Assembly (NCBI GenBank): GCA_023450335.1
Contig: JAEXHA010000014.1
Coordinates: 1 to 59,180, forward strand
Length of the DNA stretch: 59,180 bases
Source: Actinomycetes bacterium
Lineage (GTDB): Bacteria > Actinomycetota > Actinomycetes > Actinomycetales > Microbacteriaceae
Direction: 5' to 3'
Below the pieces are notes generated by a model. That model ran no database searches and was not told the DNA's origin. It was given only the letters and a program-made list of their open reading frames with translations. The position numbers and the translations under genes were made by a program. This document shows positions 19,138 to 27,976 of the stretch, piece after piece (the stretch's first letter is position 1; the number at the start of each line of letters is the position of its first letter).

Positions 19138-21086
19138 GCGGTCCCGGACCCGGGCCCCGCGCGATCGCCCCCGGACAGAAGGCGCAGAACTTCGGCGCGA
19201 GCGCGAAGCGGCTGCTCGGCGAGCTGCGCACCGACATGCCCCAGCTGATCACGGTGCTGCTGCTGGGCGTGCTGTCGGTGGCGCTGTCGGTCATCGGTCC
19301 GAAGATTCTCGGCGAGGCCACGAACGTCGTGTTCGCGGGGTTCATCTCGCTGCAGATGCCCGAGGGCGTCACCCAGCAGCAGGTCATCGACCAGCTCATC
19401 GCCTCGGGCAACGCGCAGCAGGCCGACATGCTCGCGGCGATGGAGTTCACGCCGGGAGCAGGCATCGACTTCGGCTGGCTCAGCACGATCATCCTCGCGG
19501 TGATCGCGATCTACGTGTTCGCCAGCATCTTCGGCTGGCTGCAGGGCCGCATCCTCAACGGCATCGTCCAGCGCGCGATGCACCGGCTGCGCATGCAGGT
19601 CGAAGAGAAGGTGCACGCGCTGCCGCTGTCATACTTCGACCGCGTGCAACGCGGCGAGCTGCTCAGTCGCGTCACCAACGACGTCGACAACATCGGGCAG
19701 ACGATGCAGCAGGCACTGTCACAGGCGGTCGTGTCGGTGCTGACCGTCATCGGCGTGCTGGTCATGATGTTCGTGTTGTCACCCCTGCTGGCGGTGATCG
19801 CACTCGTGACGGTGCCGCTCACGCTCGTCATCACCGTCGTGATCGCCAAGCGGTCGCAGAAGCTGTTCGTCGCGCAGTGGAAGGCCACCGGCATCCTCAA
19901 CGCCCGTGTCGAGGAGACCTTCTCCGGGCACGCCGTCGTCAAGGTGTTCGGGCACCAGGCCGAGGCCGAGGCCGACTTCCGTGCCGAGAACGACGAGGTG
20001 TACCGGGCCAGCTTCGGCGCCCAGTTCTTGTCGGGCATCATCATGCCCGCCATGATGTTCATCGGAAACCTCGTCTACGTCGCCATCGCGGTGGTCGGCG
20101 GGCTGCAGGTCGCAGGCGGCCTCATGTCCATCGGCGACGTGCAGGCGTTCATCCAGTACTCCCGCCAGTTCACGCAGCCGCTGAGCCAACTCGGTTCGAT
20201 GGCGAACCTGCTGCAGTCGGGCATCGCCAGCGCGGAGCGCGTGTTCGAGTTGCTCGACGAGGACGAGCAGACCGCAGACCCGGAGCCTGCCGAGACCGTC
20301 CCGGCCGCCGAGGGCCACCTCGCCTTCGACGGCGTCTCGTTCCGCTACACCCCCGACAAGCCACTCATCGACGGCCTGTCGCTCGACGCCCGGCCCGGCA
20401 GCACCGTGGCCATCGTCGGGCCCACGGGGGCAGGCAAGACCACGCTGGTCAATCTCATCATGCGCTTCTACGACGTCGACGCGGGCGCCATCACCCTGGG
20501 CGGTCTCGACACGCGCCGCATGACCCGCGACGACCTGCGATCGCGCACCGGCATGGTGCTGCAGGACACCTGGCTGTTCGCCGGCACCATCCGCGAGAAC
20601 ATCGCCTACGGCCGGCCCGACGCTACAGAGGATGAGATCGTCGCGGCGGCCACAGCCGCTTACGTCGACCGGTTCGTGCACGCCCTGCCCGATGGCTACG
20701 ACACCCTGCTCGACGACGAGGCCACCAACCTGTCGGTCGGCGAGCGGCAGCTCGTCACGATCGCCCGGGCGTTCCTGTCCGATCCGCGCCTGCTCATCCT
20801 CGACGAGGCGACCAGCTCGGTCGACACCCGCACCGAGCTGCTGATCCAGCGGGCCATGTCGAAGCTGCGCGAAGACCGCACCGCGTTCGTCATCGCCCAC
20901 CGGCTCTCGACGATCCGCGACGCAGACCTGATCCTCGTCATGGAGGACGGTGCGATCGTCGAGCAGGGCGCGCACGACGAGCTGCTGGTCGCGCGCGGCG
21001 CCTACTGGCGGCTGTACAACGCGCAGTTCGAGGCGCCGGTCGAGGAGGGCCTCGATCCGGTCCAGCCCGTAGGGCCCGCCCAGTAA
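19134..21086 (+). CDS. ABC exporter half-transporter, subunit 2 (degenerate signature motif)
   Basis: 650 residues: an extended N-terminus, six membrane helices with a periplasmic insert after helix 1 (QMPEGVTQQQVIDQLIASG region), then the ATPase. Walker A GPTGAGKTT from residue 429, Walker B LLILDEATSSVD with D557-E558 intact, but the signature is LSVGE (533-537) instead of LSGGQ. Combined with subunit 1 this gives one hydrolysing site (this Walker B with the partner VSGGQ) and one degenerate site. Translationally coupled to subunit 1 through ATGA. Confidence 0.93.
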   Translation: MSGPGPGPRAIAPGQKAQNFGASAKRLLGELRTDMPQLITVLLLGVLSVALSVIGPKILGEATNVVFAGFISLQMPEGVTQQQVIDQLIASGNAQQADMLAAMEFTPGAGIDFGWLSTIILAVIAIYVFASIFGWLQGRILNGIVQRAMHRLRMQVEEKVHALPLSYFDRVQRGELLSRVTNDVDNIGQTMQQALSQAVVSVLTVIGVLVMMFVLSPLLAVIALVTVPLTLVITVVIAKRSQKLFVAQWKATGILNARVEETFSGHAVVKVFGHQAEAEADFRAENDEVYRASFGAQFLSGIIMPAMMFIGNLVYVAIAVVGGLQVAGGLMSIGDVQAFIQYSRQFTQPLSQLGSMANLLQSGIASAERVFELLDEDEQTADPEPAETVPAAEGHLAFDGVSFRYTPDKPLIDGLSLDARPGSTVAIVGPTGAGKTTLVNLIMRFYDVDAGAITLGGLDTRRMTRDDLRSRTGMVLQDTWLFAGTIRENIAYGRPDATEDEIVAAATAAYVDRFVHALPDGYDTLLDDEATNLSVGERQLVTIARAFLSDPRLLILDEATSSVDTRTELLIQRAMSKLREDRTAFVIAHRLSTIRDADLILVMEDGAIVEQGAHDELLVARGAYWRLYNAQFEAPVEEGLDPVQPVGPAQ

Positions 21087-21089
21087 CGT
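21084..21089 (+). promoter_or_regulatory. -10 box of the aldo/keto reductase gene
   Basis: TAACGT overlaps the stop codon of the preceding ABC gene and is followed after 7 nt by ATG 21097, the spacing of a leaderless transcript. This favours ATG 21097 over GTG 21088 as start. Confidence 0.45.
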
Positions 21090-21096
21090 GGCTGCC

Positions 21097-22074
21097 ATGG
21101 AGATTCCCCAGCGTCGCCTCGGAGCGTCGGGCCTGCTCGTGAGCGCCGTCGGTCTCGGCTGCAACAACTTCGGCCGCGCCGGCACGGTCACTGAGTCCCT
21201 CGAAGGCACGACAGCGGTGATCGACGCGGCGATGGATGCCGGAGTCACCCTCCTGGACACCGCCGACATCTACGGGCGCGAACCCGGCCTGTCGGAGACG
21301 CTGATGGGTGAGGCGCTGCGCGGCCGGCGCGACCGGGTGGTGCTGGCGACGAAGTTCGGACACAGTGCGGTCGATGTGGGCATCTTCGGCGGCGCGCGCG
21401 GATCGCGCAGCTATGTTCGGCGTGCCGTCGAAGCCTCGCTCACCCGGCTGCAGACCGACTGGATCGATCTGTATCAGCTGCACACGCCCGACCCGGCGAC
21501 GCCTATCGCCGAGACGCTCGATGTGCTGGACGACCTCGTCCGCGAGGGCAAGATCCGCTACATCGGACACTCGAACCTCGCGGGGTGGCAGATCGCCGAG
21601 GCCGAGCTGACGGCCCGCGCCGCCGGCGCGAACGCATTCATCTCGGCTCAGAATCACTACAGTCTGCTGCGACGCGCGGCCGAGCGAGAGGTGCTCCCGG
21701 CCGTCGAACGCTTCGGACTGGGATTCCTGCCGTACTTTCCCTTGCACAACGGGCTGCTCACCGGCAAGTTCACCCGGTCGGGTGGGCCGGCCGACAGTCG
21801 CATCATGCGTCAGCGACCGCAACTGCACGAGGACGCACCATGGGACGCGCTCGAGGCGTTCCAGGTGTTCTGCGACCAGCGCGGCATCAGCATGCTCGAG
21901 GCCACGATCGGGTGGCTGCTGTCGCGGCCGGCGCTGACGAGCGTGATCGCCGGTGCCACCAGTCCCGCTCAGGTCGAGGCCAATGCGGCCGCGGCCGGTG
22001 CGTGGACGCCGACGGCCGAAGATCTGACAGCCATCGACGAGCTGTTCCCTCTGGTGACCGACCCGGCGGCGTGA
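21097..22074 (+). CDS. Aldo/keto reductase
   Basis: NADPH-dependent carbonyl reductase of the AKR superfamily, 325 residues from ATG 21097 (GTG 21088 adds three residues). The protein begins MEIPQRRLGASGLLVSAVGLG. The catalytic tetrad is visible: Asp and Tyr in LLDTADIYGREPGLSETLMG, Lys in VVLATKFG, and in the His position QLHTPDP. SNLAGWQ and the C-terminal SVIAGATSPAQVEANA cofactor loop are also present. The physiological substrate is unknown. It stands between the ABC exporter and the phosphatase, with its own -10 box. Confidence 0.9.
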   Translation: MEIPQRRLGASGLLVSAVGLGCNNFGRAGTVTESLEGTTAVIDAAMDAGVTLLDTADIYGREPGLSETLMGEALRGRRDRVVLATKFGHSAVDVGIFGGARGSRSYVRRAVEASLTRLQTDWIDLYQLHTPDPATPIAETLDVLDDLVREGKIRYIGHSNLAGWQIAEAELTARAAGANAFISAQNHYSLLRRAAEREVLPAVERFGLGFLPYFPLHNGLLTGKFTRSGGPADSRIMRQRPQLHEDAPWDALEAFQVFCDQRGISMLEATIGWLLSRPALTSVIAGATSPAQVEANAAAAGAWTPTAEDLTAIDELFPLVTDPAA

Positions 22075-22100
22075 CGACGGGCGCTGCGCGCCATGTCCAC

Positions 22101-22106
22101 TAGAGT
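22101..22106 (+). promoter_or_regulatory. -10 box upstream of the PP2C phosphatase
   Basis: TAGAGT lies 38 nt before the GTG at 22145, leaving room for a leader with GGAAGGGTGGAG as ribosome-binding site. No clear -35 element. Confidence 0.4.
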
Positions 22107-22144
22107 GTGAAGGCGCGTTGTCGTCGACCAGGGAAGGGTGGAGC

Positions 22145-22933
22145 GTGCCCGAGCCCACGACCCAGTCACGGACTGTCCCGGTGGCGGACGGTGCGTTGGA
22201 GTTGCGCTGGGCCGAGGTCACCGACCGGGGGCGCCGCCGTGATGTGAATCAGGACGCGGTGCTCGCGCACTATCCGCTGTTCGTCGTGGCCGACGGCATG
22301 GGCGGGCACATCGGCGGCGAGATCGCCAGCACCAGCACCGTCGAGCGACTGGCCGCCGTCGCCGAGAAGGATGCCGTCTCCCCGAAGACGATCGAGAAGG
22401 CGCTGTCCCGCGCCGTGGCCGACATCTCCGGGCATCCGGGGGCGACCGACGACGGCACCGGCACCACGGTCACCGGCGTGTACCTCGACCTCAGCGACGA
22501 AGAGCCCACGTGGGTCACGCTCAACATCGGCGACTCGCGCGTGTATCTTTTCCGCGACGACAGCCTCGCCCAGGTCACCACCGACCACTCCGTCGTGCAG
22601 GAACTCATCTCGTCCGGACGTCTCAGCCCCGAAGAGGCCGAGAACCATCCGTACGGCAACGTCATCACCCGTGCCGTCGGTCCCAGCGACGACGTCGTGC
22701 CCGATTACGTGCGCCTCGAGGTCGTCGACGGCGACCGCTTCGTGATCTGCAGCGACGGGCTCACCAAAGAGCTGACAGACTACGGCATCCTGCACTTCCT
22801 GCTGGCCCACGACGACCCCGCCGAGGCCGTCGCCGCGATGCTCGACGCCGCGCTCGAGAACGGCGGTCGCGACAACATCACGATCATCGTGCTGAACGTC
22901 GCACACGCTGTTTCCTCCCCAAACGCCGACTGA
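22145..22933 (+). CDS. PP2C-family (PPM) Ser/Thr protein phosphatase
   Basis: 262-residue soluble phosphatase that removes phosphate from Ser/Thr with two metal ions. All PP2C motifs are present: RDVNQDAV, VVADGMGGHIGGE (metal Asp), TLNIGDSRVYLF, ITRAVGPSD, FVICSDGLTKEL and GGRDNITIIVL. No membrane segment, unlike PstP. I chose GTG 22145 with GGAAGGGTGGAG before it rather than an upstream TTG at 22118. It lies 54 bp before the FtsK/EccC-type ATPase gene, and both are probably co-transcribed. No kinase is encoded in the window. Confidence 0.93.
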   Translation: MPEPTTQSRTVPVADGALELRWAEVTDRGRRRDVNQDAVLAHYPLFVVADGMGGHIGGEIASTSTVERLAAVAEKDAVSPKTIEKALSRAVADISGHPGATDDGTGTTVTGVYLDLSDEEPTWVTLNIGDSRVYLFRDDSLAQVTTDHSVVQELISSGRLSPEEAENHPYGNVITRAVGPSDDVVPDYVRLEVVDGDRFVICSDGLTKELTDYGILHFLLAHDDPAEAVAAMLDAALENGGRDNITIIVLNVAHAVSSPNAD

Positions 22934-22987
22934 CCCGGGCTGTCCACCGATCGCCTGAACCCGGCTTCGGGCCCCGCGGCGACGCGG

Positions 22988-25789
22988 TTGACTGTGCACG
23001 TGCGTCCCGCCGAACCCCGACCTCTGACCGCAGCGTCCGACACTGTTCCCGACGACACCGGTCCCTTACAGCTGCCCGCACCGCCGGCACCTGCGCCCCG
23101 CCCCCCGTTGCCGGTGATGGCGGCCATCGTCCCGGTCGTCGGGGCGGTTGTGCTGTGGCAGCTCACCGGATCGGTGTTCGCCCTCTGGTTCGCGGCACTC
23201 GGACCGCTCATGGCCGCGGCGTCGCTGCTCGATGGCCTGCGCAGCACGCGCCGTGCTCGCCGCGCCGCCGCTCGCGACACCGCCACCGCGCTCGATCGCG
23301 CCGCCGACACCCTGCGCCGGCGCCACGATCGCGAATGTCGTCGACGGTGGGCGCAGCACCCGGATGCGGCACGCCTGGCGGGCACCGGCGACGACGTCTG
23401 GCGTACAGTGCCGGGCCGTGCCGAGGTGATCGTCGTGGGGAGGGGCGCGGATGCCAGTGGCGTCACCGTCACCGGCGGTGACGACAGCCCGCGCGTCCGC
23501 GAATTGCGGCGCCGTGCCGCGCACCTGGACGACGCCCCCGTGACAGTGCCGTTGACGGCCGGGATCGCGGTTGTCGGGCCGGCGATGCCGGCACGCGCCA
23601 TCGTGCGCGCCCTGGCGTTACAGGTGTGCTTGGCGCACCCGCCGGGTACCGTCCACGTCCACGACGAGAGCACGCTCTGCCCGGAGGCGCTGCCCCATCG
23701 CCGTGGCAGTGGCGGTTCACTCGTCCTCTTCGCGGACGACGGTGTCCGGCCGATTCCCGCCGCCGTCGACATTCCGATCGTCCGTGTGGCACCGGGTGCG
23801 CCTCCGCCGCCGCGCTGCGCCGCCGTGCTCACCCTCCACAGCGTGACCGAGGCCCGACTCGACTACGCCGGCACCGCGCGGGACGTGCGCGTCGAGGCGA
23901 TGTCCGCGACGCAGGCGACAGCCGTCTCCGACGCTCTCCGCGAGCGGGCGATGACGCTCAGCGGTTCGCCCGAGCAGGCGGGCACGCTCGCATCGCTGCT
24001 GTCCGCAGCCCCGACCGCACAGCCGCGCGCATTGGCGGCCCCGATCGGAGTGCGGGCCGGACGCCCTGCTGTCATCGATCTCGTCGCCGATGGACCCCAC
24101 GCGATCGTCATCGGGGTCACCGGCTCCGGGAAGAGCGAGCTGCTCACCAGCTGGGTCGTCGCGCTGTGCGCCACGCACACGCCCGCCGAGGTGTCGTTCC
24201 TGCTCGTGGACTTCAAAGGCGGGCGCACGTTCGATGCGCTCGAGCCGCTGCCGCACGTCACGGGTGTGCTCACCGATCTCGATGAGACGGCGGCGCTGCG
24301 TGCCGTCGAGAGCCTGCGCGCCGAGATCCGGCACCGTGAGCAGGTGCTCGCCGATGTCGGCGCCCGAGACGTCGGCGAGGCCGAGGGGGCGGTGGGCCGA
24401 CTGGTCATCGTCGTCGACGAGTATGCGGCGCTCGTGACGGCGCACCCGAGCCTGCACGACCTGTTCGGCGATCTCGCGGCCCGGGGGAGGGCACTGGGTC
24501 TTCATCTCGTGCTCGCCTCCCAGCGCGCCGGGGGCGTCTTCCGTGATGCGGTGCTCGCCAACGCGCCGCTGCGCATCAGCCTGCGCGTGGCCGACCCTGC
24601 CGATTCCCGTGCGGTGCTGGGCACCGATGAGGCTGCGCTGCTGCCCGGGGGCGTCGACGCGATCGGCACCGCGCTGGTGCGCCGCGCCGCCGACAGTGCG
24701 GCCGGGAAGGTGCGTGTGGCCCGTTGCGAGTCCGAGACGATCGCGTCGGTCGCCGCGCGGCACAGCGGCACCCGTGCGCGGCGGCCGTGGCTGCCGGCGC
24801 TGCCGGAGCATATCGGCCTCGATGCGCTGCGCTCGCCCGGTGCGATCGTGCTCGGCTTGGCCGACGAGCCTGAGCTGCAGCGTCAGCGGCCGGTCGTGCT
24901 CGCACCGCACGAGCCAGGGTTCACCGTCGTGGGGCAGGCCGGGTCCGGGCGCACCACCGTGGTGCGGGCGGTCGCAGCCCAAGCCGCCGCCGTGCACTGG
25001 GTGGGCGGCAGCGGGGAGCAGGCGTGGGACGCGCTCACGGAGATCCCGGCTCTGCCCGAGGGTACGACGGTGCTCGTCGATGACGTCGACACGCTGTTGT
25101 CCGTGCTGCCGCCGGACTATGCGGCTGAGGCACTCGCGCACCTCGAACGCGCCGCACGCGAGGCGAGATCTCGCGGCATCCACCTGATCTTGACGGCGCG
25201 GCGACTGGGTGCCGGCGTCGCCCGGGTTGCCGATCTGCTGCCGCGCCGACTGCTGCTGGCGCTTCCCTCCCGCGCCGATCACATCGCCGCCGGTGGTGAC
25301 GGCGGTGAGGCTCTCGTGGATGCCCCACCTGGTCGCGCGCGATGGGGGCGCACACTGCTGCAGGTCTGCGATCCCGGCCCTGCGCCGGTGACGTCGGCCG
25401 TCGGCGGCGGGGCGCTGTGGCATCCGGGGCGCCGCGCGACGGCCTTCGTCTCACCGGGCGGTTCGGCGACCCACACGGTGCTGCGGGCTTGGCGGGACGC
25501 GGGGGTGCCGATCCGTGCGCTCGACGACGTCGCTGCCGCGTCGGGCGGGCTCGATGCGGGCACCGTGGTGTGGGGACGTCCCGACGCGTGGCTCGCACAC
25601 TGGCGGCTCCTGGCCGAAGCGCGCGGCGGCGCCGACCTGCTCATCGATACGGCGTGCGCGGGGGAGTACCGTCAACTGACCGGCAGCCGTGACCTGCCGC
25701 CCCTCGCCGTCGCCGGTCGGGCCTGGCTGCACCGCACCGACCGCGATGGACGGGCCCGGCGCGTCCACCTGCCCGGCGGCGTGCAATGA
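22988..25789 (+). CDS. FtsK/SpoIIIE-type ATPase related to type VII secretion EccC/EssC
   Basis: 933-residue membrane ATPase. A Pro-rich cytosolic N-terminus leads to two membrane helices (about 43-78) and a DUF-like segment. ATPase domain 1 has Walker A GVTGSGKSELL near 376-386, LLVDFKGGRTFDALEPLPH and Walker B VIVVDEYAAL near 472. Domain 2 has a weakened P-loop GQAGSGRTTVV near 648, with Arg replacing the lysine. The third domain lacks a P-loop but keeps a region like EccC D3 (TACAGEYRQLTGSRDLPP). The layout resembles EccC/EssC rather than chromosome-translocating FtsK, which has a gamma DNA-binding domain. No WXG100 substrate or other Ecc gene is nearby. The start may be TTG 22988 or GTG 22994. 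Confidence 0.85.
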   Translation: MTVHVRPAEPRPLTAASDTVPDDTGPLQLPAPPAPAPRPPLPVMAAIVPVVGAVVLWQLTGSVFALWFAALGPLMAAASLLDGLRSTRRARRAAARDTATALDRAADTLRRRHDRECRRRWAQHPDAARLAGTGDDVWRTVPGRAEVIVVGRGADASGVTVTGGDDSPRVRELRRRAAHLDDAPVTVPLTAGIAVVGPAMPARAIVRALALQVCLAHPPGTVHVHDESTLCPEALPHRRGSGGSLVLFADDGVRPIPAAVDIPIVRVAPGAPPPPRCAAVLTLHSVTEARLDYAGTARDVRVEAMSATQATAVSDALRERAMTLSGSPEQAGTLASLLSAAPTAQPRALAAPIGVRAGRPAVIDLVADGPHAIVIGVTGSGKSELLTSWVVALCATHTPAEVSFLLVDFKGGRTFDALEPLPHVTGVLTDLDETAALRAVESLRAEIRHREQVLADVGARDVGEAEGAVGRLVIVVDEYAALVTAHPSLHDLFGDLAARGRALGLHLVLASQRAGGVFRDAVLANAPLRISLRVADPADSRAVLGTDEAALLPGGVDAIGTALVRRAADSAAGKVRVARCESETIASVAARHSGTRARRPWLPALPEHIGLDALRSPGAIVLGLADEPELQRQRPVVLAPHEPGFTVVGQAGSGRTTVVRAVAAQAAAVHWVGGSGEQAWDALTEIPALPEGTTVLVDDVDTLLSVLPPDYAAEALAHLERAAREARSRGIHLILTARRLGAGVARVADLLPRRLLLALPSRADHIAAGGDGGEALVDAPPGRARWGRTLLQVCDPGPAPVTSAVGGGALWHPGRRATAFVSPGGSATHTVLRAWRDAGVPIRALDDVAAASGGLDAGTVVWGRPDAWLAHWRLLAEARGGADLLIDTACAGEYRQLTGSRDLPPLAVAGRAWLHRTDRDGRARRVHLPGGVQ

Positions 25790-25799
25790 GCGTTCCCGC

Positions 25800-26915
25800 T
25801 CACCCCAGCGCGTCGGCGGCTGCCTGCAGCGGCAGATCGTGGGCGGCGGACACGCCCTCGTTGACGACCATGCCCGCGGCAACGTTGAGGCCCGCGGCCA
25901 GCCCGGCGTCGGTGCGCAACGCCTCGCGCCAGCCCAGTGCGGCGATGCGCCGCACGTAAGGCAGCGTCGCGTTCGTCAGCGCCGAGGTCGACGTGTTCGG
26001 CACCGCGCCGGGCATGTTGGCGACGCAATAGAACACGGTGTCATGCACCGTGAACGTAGGGTCGTCGTGGGTCGTGGGCCGGGTGTCCTCGAAGCATCCG
26101 CCCTGATCGACGGCAATGTCGACGAGCACCGAGCCCGGCCGCATGCGGCTGACCATCTCATTGGTGACCAGTTTCGGCGCCCGCGCGCCCGGTATCAGCA
26201 CCGACCCGATCACGAGGTCGCTCGCCGTCACCTGTGCGTCGAGATCGAGTGGATTCGACGCGGCGGTCTTGATCCGACCCTGGAAATGATCGTCCAGCAT
26301 CCGCAGGCGAGGGATGCTGGTGTCGAACACCGTCACGTCGGCGCCCATCCCGGCGGCGATGACCGCCGCGTTCGCGCCCGCCACACCGCCACCGATCACC
26401 GTCACGGCGGCGGGGCGCGTGCCCGGAACCCCGGACATGAGCAGGCCACGGCCGCCCGCCGACCGCAGCAGGGTAGCGGCGCCGACGGTCGGAGCCAGGC
26501 GTCCGGCCACCTCGCTCATCGGAGCCAGCAGCGGCAGTCCGCCGCCGGGGCCGGACACCGTCTCGTACGCGATCGCGGTGACGCCGTCGGTGACCAGCTG
26601 CTGCGTGAGAGCGCGGTCGGCCGCCAGATGCAGGTAAGCGAAGAGCGTCAGATCGCCACGGAAGTGACGGTACTCGGCGGTGACGGGCTCTTTGACCTTG
26701 AGGAGCAGCTCGGCCCGGTCCCAGATCTCGTCGGCGTCGTCGAGCAGCACCGCACCCGCCGCCTCGTACTCGTCGTCGGGCATCGACGAGCCCAGGCCCG
26801 CGCCGCGCTGCACGAACACCTCGTGGCCGTTGGCGATCAGGCCGTGCACGCCCGCGGGCGTGAGGGCGACGCGATACTCGCTGTTCTTGACTTCGGTGGG
26901 AACGCAGATCCTCAT
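25800..26915 (-). CDS. ald: Alanine dehydrogenase
   Basis: NAD-dependent interconversion of L-alanine and pyruvate plus ammonia. 371 residues, the usual size. Starts MRICVPTEVKNSEYRVALTP; the substrate-binding Lys75 (LLKVKEPV) and catalytic His96 (FAYLHLAAD) sit at the family positions, and the NAD fold is VTVIGGGVAGANAAVIAAG around 170. AAGGAAGAACA precedes the ATG. Convergent with the EccC-like gene, 10 bp apart. The asparaginase gene upstream on the same strand (34 bp gap) suggests an amino-acid catabolic pair. Confidence 0.96.
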   Translation of the reverse strand: MRICVPTEVKNSEYRVALTPAGVHGLIANGHEVFVQRGAGLGSSMPDDEYEAAGAVLLDDADEIWDRAELLLKVKEPVTAEYRHFRGDLTLFAYLHLAADRALTQQLVTDGVTAIAYETVSGPGGGLPLLAPMSEVAGRLAPTVGAATLLRSAGGRGLLMSGVPGTRPAAVTVIGGGVAGANAAVIAAGMGADVTVFDTSIPRLRMLDDHFQGRIKTAASNPLDLDAQVTASDLVIGSVLIPGARAPKLVTNEMVSRMRPGSVLVDIAVDQGGCFEDTRPTTHDDPTFTVHDTVFYCVANMPGAVPNTSTSALTNATLPYVRRIAALGWREALRTDAGLAAGLNVAAGMVVNEGVSAAHDLPLQAAADALG

Positions 26916-26948
26916 TGTTCTTCCTTCCCGTGCTCCTTGTGGGAGCCG

Positions 26949-27938
26949 CTACACGGTCGGCCTGATCGAGCCGACGTCCGCTCCGCCGCCGGATACGGTC
27001 AGCGGAAGCCTGGTGAGCGTCTGTGCGACATCGGCGGCGGCCAGCGCCCCGACCCGCACGAGCAGAGTGAGTGCGACGGCGGTCGCGGCACGGCCGCTGC
27101 CGTCGAGGATCTTCAGCGCCACGGTCGTGCCGTCGGGCGCGACCATGACCATCACGCCTTCAGCGCCGCCCTTGGCGAACACGCCCAGCGAATCGATGAC
27201 CACGGTGTCGGCCCGGCCCGGGCCGTCGATCGCCCACGGATGGGCGCGGACGGCCTGCACAAGCTGTCCGGCACTGCGATGCAGCGCGAAGGGCGAGCGC
27301 TCGGACGAAGTGCCGATGCGATGGATGGCGCGCGCGAGCGCAGACAGCGGCATCGCGTACACCGGAGCGCCGCAGCCGTCCACCGCTGTGGCCAGCGTCT
27401 TCGCGCCGGTGAGGCGCTCGATGACGTCGCGGATGTGCGCCTGCAGGGGATGCTCCGGATCGAGGTAGTCGTCGGTGCTCCAGCCGCCGGACCGGCACGC
27501 CAGCAGCATCGCCGCGTGCTTCCCCGAACAGTTCATGCGCAGTCGGTCGGGTTGTCCCAGCTCCTGGACGAGCTCATCGCGCGTCGCGGTGTCGCCCGGC
27601 CATGCGGGCGGGCAGCCGAGCGCGGACTCCTCCACGTCCGCGGCAGCGAGGATCTCCCGCACGACGGCCACGTGCCGGTCGGTGCCGGAGTGGCTCGCGG
27701 TGGCCAGCACCAGGCTCTCGTCAGCCAACGGCGCACCGGCCGTGACGCACGCGAGCGCCTGCAGCGGTTTGAGGCTCGACCGGGGAAGGATCGGCTGGTC
27801 GACACCTCCGAGGGTCAGCGCCGGCGTCCCCTCCGGATCCAGCACGATGGCCGTCCCCGCGTGGCGCGACTCGATGAAGCCGCTGCGTTCGACGACCGCC
27901 AGCTCGACGGCATCTGAAACGGAAAGGGTCTGCGCCAC
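26949..27938 (-). CDS. Asparaginase, Rhizobium etli type (class 3)
   Basis: Hydrolyses L-asparagine to aspartate and ammonia. The 329-residue protein belongs to the R. etli-type family, unrelated to bacterial AnsA/AnsB. Conserved elements: PRSSLKP (Ser54-x-x-Lys57 nucleophile tandem), ATASHSGTDRH, NCSGKHAAML (Cys137 and Lys140), DGCGAP (Cys189) and VFAKGGAEG (Lys256). Cys137, Lys140 and Cys189 correspond to the zinc ligands described for the R. etli enzyme. Leaderless GTG start: TAGGCT then 6 nt. ald follows on the same strand. Confidence 0.9.
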   Translation of the reverse strand: MAQTLSVSDAVELAVVERSGFIESRHAGTAIVLDPEGTPALTLGGVDQPILPRSSLKPLQALACVTAGAPLADESLVLATASHSGTDRHVAVVREILAAADVEESALGCPPAWPGDTATRDELVQELGQPDRLRMNCSGKHAAMLLACRSGGWSTDDYLDPEHPLQAHIRDVIERLTGAKTLATAVDGCGAPVYAMPLSALARAIHRIGTSSERSPFALHRSAGQLVQAVRAHPWAIDGPGRADTVVIDSLGVFAKGGAEGVMVMVAPDGTTVALKILDGSGRAATAVALTLLVRVGALAAADVAQTLTRLPLTVSGGGADVGSIRPTV

Positions 27939-27944
27939 GAGCCC

Positions 27945-27970
27945 AGCCTATCGACCGTGGGTGGCAGACT
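27945..27970. promoter_or_regulatory. Divergent promoter pair: asparaginase (-) and osmC (+)
   Basis: On the minus strand TAGGCT (27950-27945) stands 6 nt before the asparaginase GTG. On the plus strand CAGACT (27965-27970), a weaker -10, stands 6 nt before the osmC ATG. Both transcripts would be leaderless and share a 38-bp intergenic region. Confidence 0.5.
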
Positions 27971-27976
27971 GACGTC

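Noticed and set aside
25689..27917. 742-codon plus-strand frame opposite ald and asparaginase
   Set aside because: Antisense open frame caused by high GC; Arg/His/Gly-rich with no family motif, while both minus-strand genes are complete.
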